DNA from: Pholiota molesta
Taxonomy: Eukaryota > Basidiomycota > Agaricomycetes > Agaricales > Strophariaceae
DNA length: 64,000 bases
Assembly (NCBI GenBank): GCA_014925825.1
Contig: JACGCK010000030.1
Span: 333,966 to 397,965 of the forward strand
Direction of reading: 5' to 3'
The notes under the pieces are model-generated. The model was not told where the DNA came from. It did not search any database and worked only from the letters and a program-made list of their open reading frames with translations. Both the position numbers and the translations under genes were made by a program. This document shows positions 1 to 12,870 of this stretch, one piece after another (position 1 is the first letter of the stretch; every line of letters starts with the position of its first letter).

Positions 1-1215
1 GGTGCTGCGTAAAGAACAAGCACCTCTTGCCGCAATGAAATTGCTTCATCAAGATCATTTATAACACTTGAGTGACGAAAACGATTTTGAAGGGCTTCCG
101 CAAGGTTGGCAAGTAACACTGGGTGATCGGGATGAGGTGCAGGATGGAGGGCAATGCGTTCTCGGTGTAAAGAAATTGCTTCATCGATATCGCTTGATGC
201 ATTCTGCCTTTCAAAGCGAGTCTGAAGGGCATTGCAAAGATTGCTGAGTGATGTCGAGCGATTCGGATGAGGTGCTGGCCGAAGAAGAAGCACCTCTCGA
301 TATAATAGAATGGCTTCATCGAGGTCATTGGATGCACCCCGCTGTTCAAAACGAGTGAGAAGGGCATCTCCAAGGTTGCAGAGTAATCTGGAGTGATCTG
401 AATGGGATGCTGGCTGAAGAAGAAGCGCCTCTCGATGGAATAAAACTGCTTTGTCAAGGTCACTTGGTGCACCCCGCTGTTCAAAACGAGTGTGAAGGGC
501 TAAGGCAAGGTTGCTGAGTAAGGTGGGATGATTTGGATGAGGTGCTGGCCAAAGAAGAAGCACCTCTTGATATAATGAAATGGCTTCATCAAGGTCGCTT
601 GAATCTGATGCACCCCGCTGTTGAAAACGAGTAATCAGGGCACCGGCAAGGTTGCTAAGTGACATGGGGTGAACCGGATGAGGCGCTGGCTGAAGAAGGA
701 GTGCTTCTCGATGGATTGAAATCACTTCGTCAAGGTCGCTGGATGCCCCCCGCTGTGCAAAACGAGTGTGAAGGGCAATGGCCAGATTGTTGAGCGACAT
801 TGATTGCTCTGGATGAGGTGCTGGCCGAAGAAGAAGCGCCTCTCGATGGGATAAAATTGCTTCGTCAAGATCGCTTGGTGCACCCCGCTGTTCAAAACGC
901 ATGTGAAGGGCATTGCCAAGGTTGTTGAGGGACATCGAGTAATCCGGATGAGGTGCTGGCCGAAGAAGAAGCGCCTCGCGAAAGAATGAAATCGCTTCGT
1001 CAAGGTCGCATGATGCACCCTGCTGTTGGAAACGAGTGTAAAGGGCAGCAGCAAGGTTATTGACTGAGGATGAGCGGTCCGGATGAGGCGCTGGCCGCAG
1101 AAGAAGTGCCTCTTGATTGATTGAAATCGCTTCATCAAGATCGCTTGGTGTACCCCGCTGTTCAAAACGAACGAATAGGGCAGATGCCAGTGATGTCAAT
1201 ATGACACCCAGGTGG
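1..1215 (-). repeat. Array of 45-residue (135-bp) TPR-like repeats within the NLR
   Basis: About nine consecutive units on the minus strand. Each carries the pattern S(N/D)LDEAI...EALLLRPAPHPD..S.SLNNLA.AL.TRF.QRGA. Adjacent DEAI motifs are 45 codons apart; one unit near 600 has a three-residue insertion (ASDSSDLDEA). The DNA phrase gatgaggtgctggccgaag recurs with few changes, so the repeats are similar at nucleotide as well as protein level. The array continues past the left edge. Confidence 0.9.
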
Positions 1216-4200
1216 TCCGTTCCACTTGTATTTGTTTGACCTTCAGTATCTCTTGCGATATCAGCATTTGATCCTTCGCCCGCTGACTTATGTGACGCCA
1301 GCCTGAGTTGCAGTGCATGACGACATATACTGATTTCCTCATCCAGGCTCTTCTTGTGTCTGCTGTATTTGTACAACTTGTTGTAGGCTCCTCCCAATAC
1401 TATCCATATCCAAAGATTCATCGGTCGCAGTCGCACAGCAATCTCGAGGCAGTAGAGCTGATATGACAGGGTAGTGACATCGATATTCCCTATAATTATA
1501 GCTAACTTGAAAAGTAGCTTATATTTTGGGTCATTATCCAGCGACTCATGCTCGTCCCGCAACCTGGCTGCAATGCAAGGAAGAAACAGGGTGGCCCAGC
1601 GCAGCATATCTTCGTCGGGGATGGCTGTTAGTGTGCCGGTGATAGATGGAGCCAAAAGCAAACGCGAGGTTCCGTTTGAAAGGTGCAGAGGCCAGAATTT
1701 GATGGTATATAGTTCGACACCACGAAGCTCGGAGTAAACGCAGGTCTTCCCTCGGTACGATGGGAGGAACTCGGAAAAAATAATCTTGAGGCACCGATCG
1801 GCGAGCATTGAATGAGCCTTTACAGGGCTAACAGCAATAGACTGCACATTATGGTCTGTCATGGATTCCATGAATTGGAGGAAAGAGATGTGGAATTGTT
1901 GGTTTGCTGGTGGGACGATACCATTGTTGATTTGGCCCCGTGTTTGAAAAGCTGTCAGCCGACGATGAGTCTCCTCTGCCACTCGGTCAGACATGCCTAA
2001 GAGACGTGCAAAATCCCCAAGAGGAAGGGGTTCCTGAAGCACCATCATCGCTCCGAGGAAGGTTTGAAGCTTCTCTTGCATATCCGGTTTAGGGAAAAGA
2101 GTTGTGATAGCGTCACGATAGAGACGCTCGAGCTGCTCTCCACTCCGCGTCCCCACCTTCTCTTCAAACAAGAGGATTTGGTCGAGTATCTGGTGCGGAT
2201 ATCGGTCGTCAAATTCATGCGATAGCAATGAGCGAACCGTCGCTGCCCAGATAAGAAGACCTTGCGCGTGGGTCGCCAACTGCCTGATGGCAAATTGGTC
2301 GGGTTTTCGCGCTCTCCAATCAACGTTTTCGAAATGATGAGTGAAGTAATGCTCGATGATCTCATCAGAAACTGGAGGAAGGGGATAATGTTGAACTGGG
2401 ATTTTAGTGAGGATCCGTTCGATAGAATGACTTGGGCGGCTAGTCAGGATAAATTTCAAAGATGACGATGAGAGGATTGGTGCGAGCGCCGCGAGTTCCG
2501 TAAGAAATGCCTCGTGATTTGACCATTCTTCTACACCATCAATGACGACGACAAGCTGGTAGGGATACTCTAATTGATGAATTGGGGCGATAATATATGC
2601 CGTAAAATAATCTTGAAGAGGGCGATGAGGGCCATTGAGTTTCCTTGCCGCCTTGGCAATATCGGCGATGGCTCGTGGGTGCATCTCTCCGAGTTGTCTG
2701 GAGATCATTTGAATGATGGTTTCGGGGTGTTCCTTAGGTAAGTTGGAGAGAAAGACACCCCCTGCAAGGCGGTCATCGTCCTCAAGAAGGTGGACCAGCT
2801 GCTGGCCTATCGTTGATTTCCCTAACCCTGCGGCGCCGTGGATCCAGAGGATCGGGTCATTGGGCGTATCTATCCAGCCAGATATATATCGCAGAACGTC
2901 GTCGCGGCTTCCGCCAAGGTATTCATTGCGCCTGTACTTCGGATGGTTTGGAAGGCTGTTTAGCGTCGCATCGTCTGATTAATTTCTTTGCTCGATTTTT
3001 GTTCTTCGGTCAAGGGATTCAAGACATACCGAGTTTCATACTGATATCCTTGACGTCCAGCTGCATATGTATCTGACTCTCGATCTATTCGCTGTTTAGC
3101 ACAGGGCGTCGGCATCACAAGAATTTGACAAACCTGAAATAGTTTGATGGCGCTATCCAGGTTCGTTCGAATCCCTTGGAGAGTACCCTTCTGCACATTG
3201 TTTTGAAGATAACGCCAAAATGGATTGAGTCCACTTAATTCGTCGCAATCCTTGGCTATGCCTTTAAGTGTCCTATTTAATCAACCAGTTACTACATTGC
3301 AATCTGCAAACACGGCTAATAATACTCACTTTGTAAACTTGTTCAGCGCTCGTCTGAGCTCCTTCGAGGGTTCCGTGGTACGATCAGAGCAAATCACAGC
3401 ACAGGAGATGACGAACTCTCCCGCTGTGACTGCAATTTGTCTCATGTCATCGTAATTTGAGCGCGTTTGCTGATAATTGTTCCGTAAATTGTCGAAAGCG
3501 GACAATATGTCAAAAACGTACTGTGACGGCGTTCAACAAATTGACCACCCCTCCGATGGCTGTTTGCATCCAAGGTACTGGTATCATAGCGGTGGCATCC
3601 TTTACGACACCGAGGATGGTGATACCTGCGCCAATGGTTGTATTTAGCACATTGGATAGTCGGTTCAAGGCTCCAAAGTCGCTATCATGGGCGAATATTG
3701 GGTGTGAGGACTGGGCGGTGTAAGATCGAGTGCGACATCGTCAAAAGCTGGCAGCTAACCTTGACTTGGGTAATCTCATCCTCGACCATGCGCTTCAACG
3801 CGTCCAAGGATAGCACACCTTGTTCCAAATTAACCTTTTCGACTGTCCTAAATGTCGACAGATCGAAATGATAAGAACAAGTATCGGTGGGATACAGCTC
3901 CTGCATTCTTACTTGATAAATTCTGTTATTGATTCTGTGGCTTCTGCGCGATGATCATGGGCCTCAATAACAGATGCAAGTTGGACGCTGAACCCGGCGC
4001 AAGTCTCGAGGACACCGTTGAGCTGGGGGATAATATCGTTAGAGATATTTATATGCATCAAAGAATGGATGGGATTACTTGATCGTCCTCATCCTTATCA
4101 TGAATTCCAACAATAAGATGAATGAGCCTCTTGAGCTCGGGATTGTCTGCGAGAATATAGGTGATCCAGAGAACGGCAATATCTTTCTCAAACACTTTCG

Positions 4201-4423
4201 TCTTTACGAAAGCCTTCTGGGGAGCGACACGCGGCGGGGGTATAGCTGGTGCATTCGGCACTGTTGGCGCTACGTTGTCACTGGACGATTGTGGTGGTAT
4301 GGGGCTCAGAGGAGGCTGGGTTGCCGCTATGTTGCTGGTCGACGCTCGTGAATGGGGAGTGATACTTCGAAGAAAGCTTTTAATTTTATCCCGTTTCCGT
4401 GTCGGCTTTGGTTGAGACGCCAT
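1..4423 (-). CDS. NLR/STAND protein: N-terminal region, NACHT-type NTPase, TPR repeats (partial, runs off left edge)
   Basis: A fungal NOD-like receptor, a family of intracellular sensors that oligomerise on ligand binding and act in non-self recognition or cell death. The start chosen is the ATG at 4421-4423 (MASQPKPTRKRDKIKSF). Short exons between about 4.4 and 3.0 kb encode a Pro/Ser-rich leader and then helical sequence resembling the N-terminal region of basidiomycete STAND proteins. From about 2985 downward one open frame runs to the window edge with no stop. It contains a P-loop GAAGLGKST (near 2830), a Walker B-like LVVVIDGVEEW (near 2550; the usual form is DGLDEC), sensor FILTSRPS (near 2450), a winged-helix-like stretch, and then TPR-like repeats from about 1240 to 1. 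More than 1,000 residues are visible and the C-terminus is missing. The ligand and effector are unknown. The family call is firm; the exact 5' exons are less so. Confidence 0.88.
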
Positions 4424-6388
4424 TGCTTTACGATCTGCAGGTCGATATGGGTGAATAGAGGAGGGTTTGTGGACGGAACGGCGGTGTATACGACTGCATG
4501 GCACATGGAAAACGCCGAGCAATGCTGAGGCCAACGTATGATGGGAATCAGATGGGAACCTGAGATAGGAATATATGATCATGAGATCTGTTTCGATTTC
4601 GCAGCGAAATAAACGGCGAACGCATGCACGCAAGTTCAAATCCAGCTACTTGAGTGGCAGAGTAGAGAAGAGGTACGCATTCTGTGGATCATCCAAGGCA
4701 AGAGAATAATGAAGGTTCCAGGAAGACATGACTCGGAGGAGACGAATATTTGTTGGAGGCCGCCTTTGAAGTTTGGATTGGAGACTCACTGGCAGAGGAT
4801 TGGATTTGGAGGCGCGTTGCAATGTTCGTTGCGCCATCGCGCCGTCGCGTGGCTAAGCATGCACGTGATGGTACAGTTCACGTGTCGCAGCCAGACGCGT
4901 TTCGCCAATCGCCTACTACTACACTTGCATTGTCCAGAGCTCGGGCCTGCTCGGGCTGACTCTGAGCATCGTCTCCTGCAGTGCTGATATACCCGAGAAG
5001 CGCGAGCGAAGATGCCTTGCATCCAACTTGGCGTCGTCGCCGTCGGACGGCTCCGTGCAACACGCTGACGAGCCGTCAGCCTATGGTTGCAACACCATCC
5101 ATTTCCACACTGGCACAGCGGCGGCAACGGTAACAAACACAATCTCAGCAGTATCTGCCAGCAATTTTTTTTACGGAGCCTGTCCATGCGCCGTCGAGGT
5201 ATCAGCTTCGTCACCTCGTTGCCTCAGCGTGAATGTCCCCTTTGCCTCTCTTGGGAGCAATAATTTTTGGCCTGGCAAGTGGAGCCGTCGCTCGAACTCG
5301 CAATCAATGCCAACACATTTATATACTGCGGTGCATTTATGTTCAGGTGTGTGGTGATTATTTGTGCATTTTCTATCTGATTCTGGACTTAGGCCTATTT
5401 CTTCTAGGTAAATCCTACGCTCACGAGTCTAGACTGGACGGCGGTCATGTCATGGATGATGTGCGAGGCGTTCGTTCTGCGATGGCATGATCACATACTT
5501 CTGTCTGCACACGCATGTATGACTTCATCACGCAGTCGCAAACAAAATTGATACCAACTAAAAGCAGAAACGCTGGGTATGCACCTTTATGAGTAATACT
5601 TATCTCCTTGTTGGTGGTCCAGAATCTACTGCCCTACTTGAGGAATCATAAACTTGTATTTAATTCGTTATCCTCAGTGGCAGCTCTGGATTATAGCATA
5701 TAAGGCGAGATTCCAACCATTTCACCAACTTCGCGCGTTTACATCCTCCCATTAGAACATATCCTTGACGATGGGCATAAATTCATAAATATCAATCCTT
5801 GTCAACTCACTGACATATCTCTCCATGATTGAGAGGACTACGCGAAAAACGGGTTGAAAGCTGTGTTCGTGACCCCAGCCTCAAGCTAAAAAAAGATCGC
5901 ATCAACGAGATATATATATGAAGCTCTGTGAGACTCTATCTTTCCATCACACGTCGTTTCCTAAAAGCAACAATAAATCACATCAGCATAGCATATGTAC
6001 AGGCTAGCATCGGACGACAGATCGTGCAACGCGCAACGGGGTGATAGGTCTGTTCAATGCGCTTCTAGCGGTTGTTTAGATCTTTTATATACGTCGCGGA
6101 AGCTGTCGATCAATCTTAGTGCTGGTCTCTCTTTTTCTCGCCTTCCTTGCCACCATTTTTTCTCTTTGATTTCTTAGTTCCTCTGGTGAGTGAAGCACAG
6201 ACGGACCCAAATGGCAGACTGATCCTGATACAAAGTGTTTCTTGTAGCTCTCATTCTTTCTTTAACATCCAAGCCTCGTGCTATCAGGAGCTGGCATCCC
6301 TCCGTCCTCTCTTTATGAATACTACCTCTTAATCTGGAGAAATTACGCAGTCCAACGACTTCACCACTTCCAATCATGTTCATTTACG
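4424..6388. other. Intergenic, divergent spacer between NLR and GPCR genes
   Basis: About 2 kb with no reading frame I can tie to a family. An AT-rich agatatatatatgaag stretch lies near 5907-5922. The spacer separates two divergently transcribed genes and must hold both promoters. I see no repeats or RNA genes. Confidence 0.5.
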
Positions 6389-8084
6389 ATGGAGCAAGAA
6401 AAGCGGGCATCTCGGTACGTACAACAACCACGATTCCTACGTCCAACCCTTCTTACTGGTCCGAATTTACTACAGCTAATCGCGCTTACGGCTCTCAGCT
6501 CTCTTCTATCCATCGCATATCTCTTCGTTGTAGGTCCTACGTCGTTCTCATTCCCCGCTGCATCTCATAAACTGCAACAAAGATACACCGCCCAACGGCT
6601 AAAACCTTCAAAAGTACCCATCTATTTGGATATTTTACTTGTCTTCTCGTCGCCAATGTCATCCAGAGTGTTGGGACGATGATCGACTTCGAATGGATTG
6701 CAAAGGGCGGCGTCGTTGAGGGGTTCGCATGCAGTCTTCAAGGTAAGCGAACCTGTCTAAACATTGACTGGCATCAACTTCATATAAACGTCGACCATTT
6801 TAGGCGGCCTTAAGCAGGCAGGGAATTTGAGCGCGTCATTCTGGTATGCCGTCCACGTCCGTCCGACGAACTGATTATCTGAGAGGACGATCCAGGTCGC
6901 TCGTCATTTGCGTCCACATCTTTCTCCTTCTGTTCTTCAAAATCCGGTCGAATCGGGCAACGTTTATCGCACTCATAGTCCTGACATGGACCGTCGTCCT
7001 TCTTATCCCCTTGATTGGACGTTTCGTGCTCCAGAGACCTGAACTGGGACCATATTACGGGATCGCGGGCGAATGGTACGTCCTGTTTTTCAGAATCATG
7101 ATTCGAATCTCTTGTAATGGCGACCGATCCGTTGACTGGGATACACGCACTTAGGTGCTGGATAACGTCGAACTACCAAGACGAGAGGATATTCCTTGAA
7201 TGCGTTTTCGTGAGTAGAGACAAAATTACGTCCTGTATGAGTGCAATATAACTCATCTTGCGATACCATCGTCTGCATATTCAGGCGCTTTTCACGATAG
7301 TGATTAGCTCTATTTTATATATCGCCATCTTCCTTCGGTTTCGCGGAAATCTGGTCGAAGACAAGAACATAAAGTGGAAACTACGGCTTATTGGAAGGGG
7401 TGGTGCGCAAAACTTTGCAGGAGGTGATGAGTATGCGGGTAGCATGGATAGGGCGATGACAAAGATCGCGAAAAATATGATTTGGTGAGTTTTGCTGTCT
7501 CGAGACTGCTAAATTCTAACGCATGCTTTCGCTCAATGATAGGTACCCAGTACGTCCTTTACATTGATTCCCAGTCGAGTCTTGGTTTTTTTTTCTCCTT
7601 TGTTGACATGATATATACAGGTATCGTATACAGCAATCATGCTGCCTATGACAATAATTCGCATCGTTGAGCTCAAGTATAATTCGGTCCCCTTCGCCTT
7701 GACCGCAGTGTCCGGAATAATTTTCAATTCCATGGGTATGCATGTCTCTAACATTTCTTACACTTCGTATATATACTGAACGATTACGCATCCACGCAAG
7801 GTCTCGTCAACGTCATTCTATTGCTCTACATTTCACGCGCGTTCCAACAACTCGATACTCTCCCTCAAGTATCTCCTAGTCGCGAGTACTACAAACGCTC
7901 CATGGAAAAGACAAGGGAAGGTTCCTTCTACGACCGAAAGGGAAGCCACGAACAGTATGAGGACCTAGTACACGATTCGCTGCCTCGGCTCGTCAAAGTA
8001 ACTCTTCCGACGAAGCCTGCGGGGACCTACGTTGCGCCAGACTCATGGAAGACAGGATCTCCTGGAGGTAAAATATACGGATGA
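6389..8084 (+). CDS. Git3/Gpr1-like G-protein-coupled receptor
   Basis: A seven-transmembrane receptor of the fungal carbon/nutrient-sensing (Git3-like) type, expected in the plasma membrane and coupled to a G-alpha subunit. The start is ATG 6389. TM1 (LLQLIALTALSSLLSIAYLF) ends at a 53-nt intron with donor gtaggt. The next exon carries the family-typical THLFGYFTCLLVANVIQSVG, then IDFEWIAKGGVVEGFACSLQ, GGLKQAGNLSASFW, a TM4 region, and CWITSNYQDERIFLE. The loop FLRFRGNLVED follows, then the late helices (YPVSYTAIMLPMTIIRIVEL and FNSMGLVNVILLLYISRAF). About seven short introns separate these exons. The cytoplasmic tail is short and charged and ends at TGA 8082-8084. All helices are present and no disruption is seen. 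The ligand cannot be inferred. Confidence 0.85.
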
Positions 8085-8945
8085 TTTGGAATGATGGTGT
8101 AATATACCCCTACGGACACAGCGATACTTGGACATTCGACCTTTCATTACGATTGGACTATAATTGATGACCTACTACTTATCTACCCTAAATTTCTTGC
8201 CCAAATTGAGGAACTTATGCTGAGCTGGAATTGAGCGAAGGCAGGCTTAAAATTTAAATAGCCGGGAGCGATGGTCTTGGATGGATTTTAGTAAGTATGC
8301 CTTGCGCTCAGCTCCATTCTGGGAATAGCGCCTTTTTCAAGTTGTGTAGTGGAAGATATGGGTCGCCATCCTGTGATTACGACTCTCAAGGTAATACGGA
8401 CACTTTCAGTATGAATCAGCAGGTTCAAAAATAACTATACCTGAAGCTTGAAGACTGAAGGGATAAAAGCTCCGAACGTAGGTACTTGAATTTGGGAAAG
8501 TGATATGCCAAATTTAGAAATTAATATTCCATGGCATATTCTAAAAATATAACTGCCACTCGAATTGAAAGGCTGCCATCCACATCAGAATCTGCCCTAT
8601 TTGCGGTGGCTTTGGGGTTGTTTGGGGATGATTTGGGTCCTCGAAACGGTGAAGAACGGTCGCTGAACGTTCGAACCCCATCGTTACCATTCCCAAGGTA
8701 CAGAACTCGTCAAAAACTCGTTAAAACTTGCGAAAATGCCACAGAGACTCCTCCCTCGCTCAACAAGTGGGAAGCCGACGTCTCAGGAGGGAGCGTTAGT
8801 TATGGATCCATTTTAGTAGGCCTTCTCAATGCGTTCGGTTATTTCAACGGTCTCATCGTTGGCCTCTAGCTCCTACGCCAGCCGTTTCGTCATTTGAGAC
8901 AAAGAGAATGACGATAACAATCCAGAGGGTCCAGAGGACCCTCGC
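8085..8945. other. Intergenic spacer
   Basis: Contains a 112-codon open frame (8531-8869) with no recognisable domain and no splice context. I do not treat it as a gene. It presumably holds the GPCR terminator and the promoter of the next gene. Confidence 0.45.
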
Positions 8946-9722
8946 ATGCGTGCCATCGTCGTCGAAGAGCCAAGGAGCGAAAGACATATCGAATTTAACG
9001 TCCAAACCGACGCTATCTCTGCCGTATCTCCATATATCAAGACGATGTTCGACATATATCCTACGAAAAGGAGGCTCGGGATTTCTGCCACAGCAGACCA
9101 CATGCAGATTCTCCTGAAGTACATGAAAACCCACACCTTTGATCCCACTGACATCTCCCATCGACATCGAAACAAACACGACATCGTCTTCAGACACATC
9201 GATTTCTACCTATTCTGTCAAAAAATGGGATATAAATCACTCGCGGACGTGGTGCGCATTGGAATCCAGGCTAGCTTGGAGCTCTTGGCTTGGTCTCCAG
9301 CACCCGGCGAAAAGGACAGTGTTTTGTTATACCCGAACGAAGGATCCAACGGAAAGCCATCGCACGCACCCCTCTTGAAATCTTTGATTTCAGCCTGCGA
9401 ATTGTATTATCCAAAGATTAAACGAGGCGACCCCATCAAGAGAAGTCTTCTGATATATAGCTATCACCTCTGGCCATCCTTCGAGCTCTATTTTTCAAAC
9501 CGGCGCCCCAGTATTCACCACCAAGCCAGAGAAATTTCCGAGCTCTGGGCCGCCATGAATGAATACCATATAAAAACGCCGGATATATATAAAAGTGAAG
9601 CTCCAGAATACAGCATTAGAACCAATTTTGTTCTATGGATGTTAGGTGTGCCGACCTTCGAAATGATTACTGTAGCTTCCCTGGCCTGTTGTTATTTTGT
9701 GTATAGGTCAAAATCTAAATAA
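8946..9722 (+). CDS. Hypothetical protein, possibly BTB/POZ-like
   Basis: A single-exon frame of 258 codons from ATG 8946 to TAA 9720-9722. I do not recognise it with certainty. Residues about 15-110 (FNVQTDAISAVSPYIKTMFD ... FCQKMGYKSLADVV) have the rhythm of a degenerate BTB/POZ fold: a strand, the SPYIKTMF helix resembling SPVFRDMF, then a helix pair resembling the ADKY..SL region. The middle is unassigned. The last 30 residues contain a hydrophobic stretch (FEMITVASLACCYFVY) followed by basic residues, which could be a tail anchor. Many basidiomycetes carry lineage-specific BTB proteins. The BTB assignment is inference; the open frame itself is solid. Confidence 0.55.
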   Translation: MRAIVVEEPRSERHIEFNVQTDAISAVSPYIKTMFDIYPTKRRLGISATADHMQILLKYMKTHTFDPTDISHRHRNKHDIVFRHIDFYLFCQKMGYKSLADVVRIGIQASLELLAWSPAPGEKDSVLLYPNEGSNGKPSHAPLLKSLISACELYYPKIKRGDPIKRSLLIYSYHLWPSFELYFSNRRPSIHHQAREISELWAAMNEYHIKTPDIYKSEAPEYSIRTNFVLWMLGVPTFEMITVASLACCYFVYRSKSK

Positions 9723-10202
9723 ATAAAGCGTACAATGGACAAGTCTAGTTTTTTTTTGTGAATACTTACCCTTGTATTCAGTTTTTGTCCAAGCAATAAA
9801 TGGGAGGCTACGACACTGGTTTCATGATGTTGAGTTCAAGATAGCCAGCTTGGGTGTTGATATTTATGCCTTGGTCTCCGGTTCCGGGATTTGGCGATTG
9901 CGGTTCATTACCTCCAGGAAGCGCCTTCAGAGTAACATTGATGTTGGCAGGCGGTGCTGTGTTTACTACTTAAGTATTACCTCTATTAGTTTGTAGCGTA
10001 TCACTTCATTCCCCATAGACTTTCTTAGAATACATATGCTACAATCAGGAACAAGTTCGGTTTCGCACAAATGGCCATTGTACACACATCGCCGCAACGT
10101 CTTGAACAGTTCGGCAGCTCTCCAAAACTGTCGCCTGTCTCAAATACATCAGGCGTAGTCGTCACATGAACGATATGAAGATATGAACGATATAAGAAGC
10201 AA
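9723..10202. other. Intergenic, convergent spacer
   Basis: 480 bp between the 3' ends of two convergent genes. I see no coding or repeat signal, only T-rich and AT-rich sequence consistent with two terminators. Confidence 0.5.
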
Positions 10203-12555
10203 TTATAATTTGTATCCTCGACTAGCAGAAGGTAGAACATCTGGACCATGGGCTGCTCGCTTGGAGGCCAAAAGCTGTGGCAATATATGCTTGTACACAT
10301 GAGACGCCCACTACATTGAACGAGCAAACCAAATTTTAGAACGCAAGAAAAGCATGCCAGGAAAACTTGAAATTCACCTCACACGCGGCCGGCCTCGTAT
10401 CTCGAGGGTCAATGATCTCTTCCACTCCAAACTTATGCGCCGTCTTGAGCGGGCTGCGCACATCTTCGAATTTTGCCAACAGGTCGTTCATGAGTTTGTC
10501 TCTCTCCTCTGGAGAACCGGTTGCGTCGAGTTGGCGCTTATAGGCGGCCTCTATACCACCCTCTAGGGGCAAGCTACCCCAATCGCCTGATGGCCTGTTT
10601 GAAAGTGCAAGAAATCAGTACATATATGTGAGCAGTCATGAGCGAGAGTAAGTAATCGGAAGAGAGAAATTGAACTGACCAAGAAACGCGGTCGCCCGCT
10701 CCATCGTTGGGATCTGCGAACACGCCACCGGCAACTCCGAATGCTCTGCGGAGTATGACAGTGTAGATGGGAGTCGTGGAATGATACAAAGCAGCCATGG
10801 CGGAGGCTCCATGGCGAATGGTAGCCGTTCGCTCAGCAAGTGATCCTTAAAAATCCGGTAAATAATACAGCGCAAGCCTAAATAAAGACCACATACATAC
10901 CAATTGCAAAGCCAGGTTGGTCGACAAGGTTTAAAATAGGGAGGCTAGGATAATATATGAAGCGCTATAAGAAATTTGAACTATTACGGATTTGAAAGCA
11001 TTTTGTACCTAAAATGATTGCACAAATTGAGGAATTTCGCAGTCTTTTGGCTTCCTAGGGCGTCGATAGCACCTGCGATTATTGTTCAGAGTTGGAATTT
11101 CGATAAATGCCCAAGAAAACGCTGACCTCCGTTAACCTTGCAATCGCTGGTTAAAATACCAATAGGTAGTCCTCCAAGTCTCGCGAATCCTGTAACGATG
11201 CATCGCCCCCACGTCTCACCGATTTCGAAAAAAGATGTAGAATCGTCGTGAGGATTAGCATCGATGTCCACAATCAACTTAACAAGCTTGCGAATATCAT
11301 AAGGTCTTGCGCGCCGTCTCGGAATAACACGAACGAGTTCCTCTTCCTTCCGCGTTGTAGGATCGGACGAAACGCTTATGGGCGGCAGCTGGAAAATCGA
11401 TGAAGGAAGATATGAGAGGAATGTGGCGATTTGCAGGAATGCGTCTAGTTCGGATGTCGCCACGTTATCCACTGTGCCATTGGTAGCATGGATTTCCCAG
11501 CCACCAAGGGCTTCTTTGGATAGGTCCTCGAAGGTCGCCTGTTTAACGACGGGTGGGCCTGCAGCGAATAGCTGACTCAGGCCTTTAACCATAACGCTGT
11601 CGTCGAAAATGTTTTATCAGCGTCATATGCAATGCTATAGCTTTAGAGATATACCTGAAATGCCCAATGACCGTCTTTGCAGCAGCAAGGCCCACAACGG
11701 GCCCTAATAGAGCAGATACGACTGGTACCACGGCAAGTGCATCCATGCTTCGACCAAGGCCCGCCATCCCAGGAATATACGTAGCTCCGAGTGTGAGATC
11801 TATACAAATTTTAATTTCAATCCCTGGTTCAAGGAGGACTAAGAAAGTACTAACACGTAGCAACGCTCCCTCCTCCGCTTGAACCGTCCAATAACCTAAT
11901 CTAAAATGCATGGTTTTATTAAAGTTATGCAATTGAAAAGTTCATAACAATACGCTTACTAGAGGAACCCTTGCCCTCATGGCTAACGTCTGAAGCTCAA
12001 ATTAACGAACAGCAGTGGGTCAATTATATTTGGGTTCACAGACCTCTCCATATGGCGCCTTCATTCCAATTCCACCATCTGCATGTCCACCTCTTACACT
12101 AAAATCGTCGGCGGTAACGAACACCTTGCGGTTCCTTACGCGACCCCATCCTGTTACCGAGTTCCTGAAGCAAGAAAAATAAGCATAGGCATGAATACAG
12201 CATATCATATTGAACGTACGCAGGGATAAATGATTCCAGCTCTCCTTGTTCATTCAATATGGGTCGGCCGGTAATAGATCCAACTTCAATAAAGGAGTCG
12301 GGATCCAGTAATGCTGCAATGCGCTCGCGAACCCATAACTTGCTGTTCGCTTTTTGTCGAATGTATCCAGGGTCTTTGAGATTTGGGGCGCGTATAAGAC
12401 GTTGTTGGGCTCTCAACTCCTCTAAAGGATGCTGCAAAGAAACAGCCATACATTAGATTCACTAGCAACCGTGGACAAGCAATAATAATTCGAATGCGCA
12501 CCTCCCAACTGGCACTGTCATCCTTCTTCCCACTACTGATTCCGTCCGAAGGCAT
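10203..12555 (-). CDS. Acyl-CoA carboxylase carboxyltransferase subunit
   Basis: The carboxyltransferase (CT) half of a biotin-dependent acyl-CoA carboxylase: it moves CO2 from carboxybiotin to an acyl-CoA. The start is ATG 12553-12555 (MPSDGISSGKKDDSASWE). Joined exons give HPLEELRAQQ, WVRERIAALLDPDSFIEVGS, SVTGWGRVRNRKVFVTADDF, SVRGGHADGGIGMK, LGATYIPGMAGLGRSMDALA, SALLGPVVGLAAAKTVIGHF, then the second crotonase-like half (ALGGWEIHATNGTVDNVA, IVTGFARLGGLPIGILTSD, LNLVDQPGFAIG, YHSTTPIYTVILRRAFGVAG, EGGIEAAYKRQLDA). The last exon follows an intron and begins CE|WASHVYKHILPQLLASK, ending at TAA 10203-10205. Both acyl-CoA- and carboxybiotin-binding halves are complete. The substrate (methylcrotonyl-, propionyl- or other acyl-CoA) is not decidable. 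The divergent neighbour supplies the other subunit. Confidence 0.87.
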
Positions 12556-12870
12556 CCGAGTCGTTAATTGCTGGTTAAGCTGTAGATGAGTGACCTAGGA
12601 TATGCAGAGGCCAAAACGATGCAAAATGCATAGAATACTTGCTTGTTATCTCCACGATGCTCCCAAGCTCTGTATAAGCCTTGAAAGAAACAAGAAAGCG
12701 CTCGGCTCCCTCAATTCCCGGAAAGTGACCCCATGACTGCCCAGAATTGCTCCCTGCACCTCAATTTCGAAATCCAGACATACGCCGGATTGAGGGATTG
12801 AGCCCCCTCCCTGGTCGCACCTTGATAAAGAGGACGCGTGTATTCTGCTGCAAGATTTTCCGCATCGATA
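12556..12870. promoter_or_regulatory. Bidirectional promoter between the two carboxylase subunit genes
   Basis: 315 bp separate the two start codons, which point away from each other. A shared control region for subunits of one enzyme is inferred from this arrangement. No specific factor site is claimed. Part of the interval could also encode a 5' exon: the minus strand has a short open stretch (SWGHFPGIEGAERF, near 12660-12730), and the plus strand reads YSAARFSAS immediately before the biotin carboxylase ATG. Confidence 0.5.

Noticed and set aside
59..1165. Open frames with repeated MNSGVHQ-type sequence on the minus strand
   Set aside because: They are another frame of the TPR array. The TPR frame is continuous, longer and has a clear family pattern.
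5900..5925. Alternating AT stretch as a specific TATA box for the GPCR gene
   Set aside because: It lies about 470 bp from the ATG with no independent support for a start site there; noted only as AT-rich.
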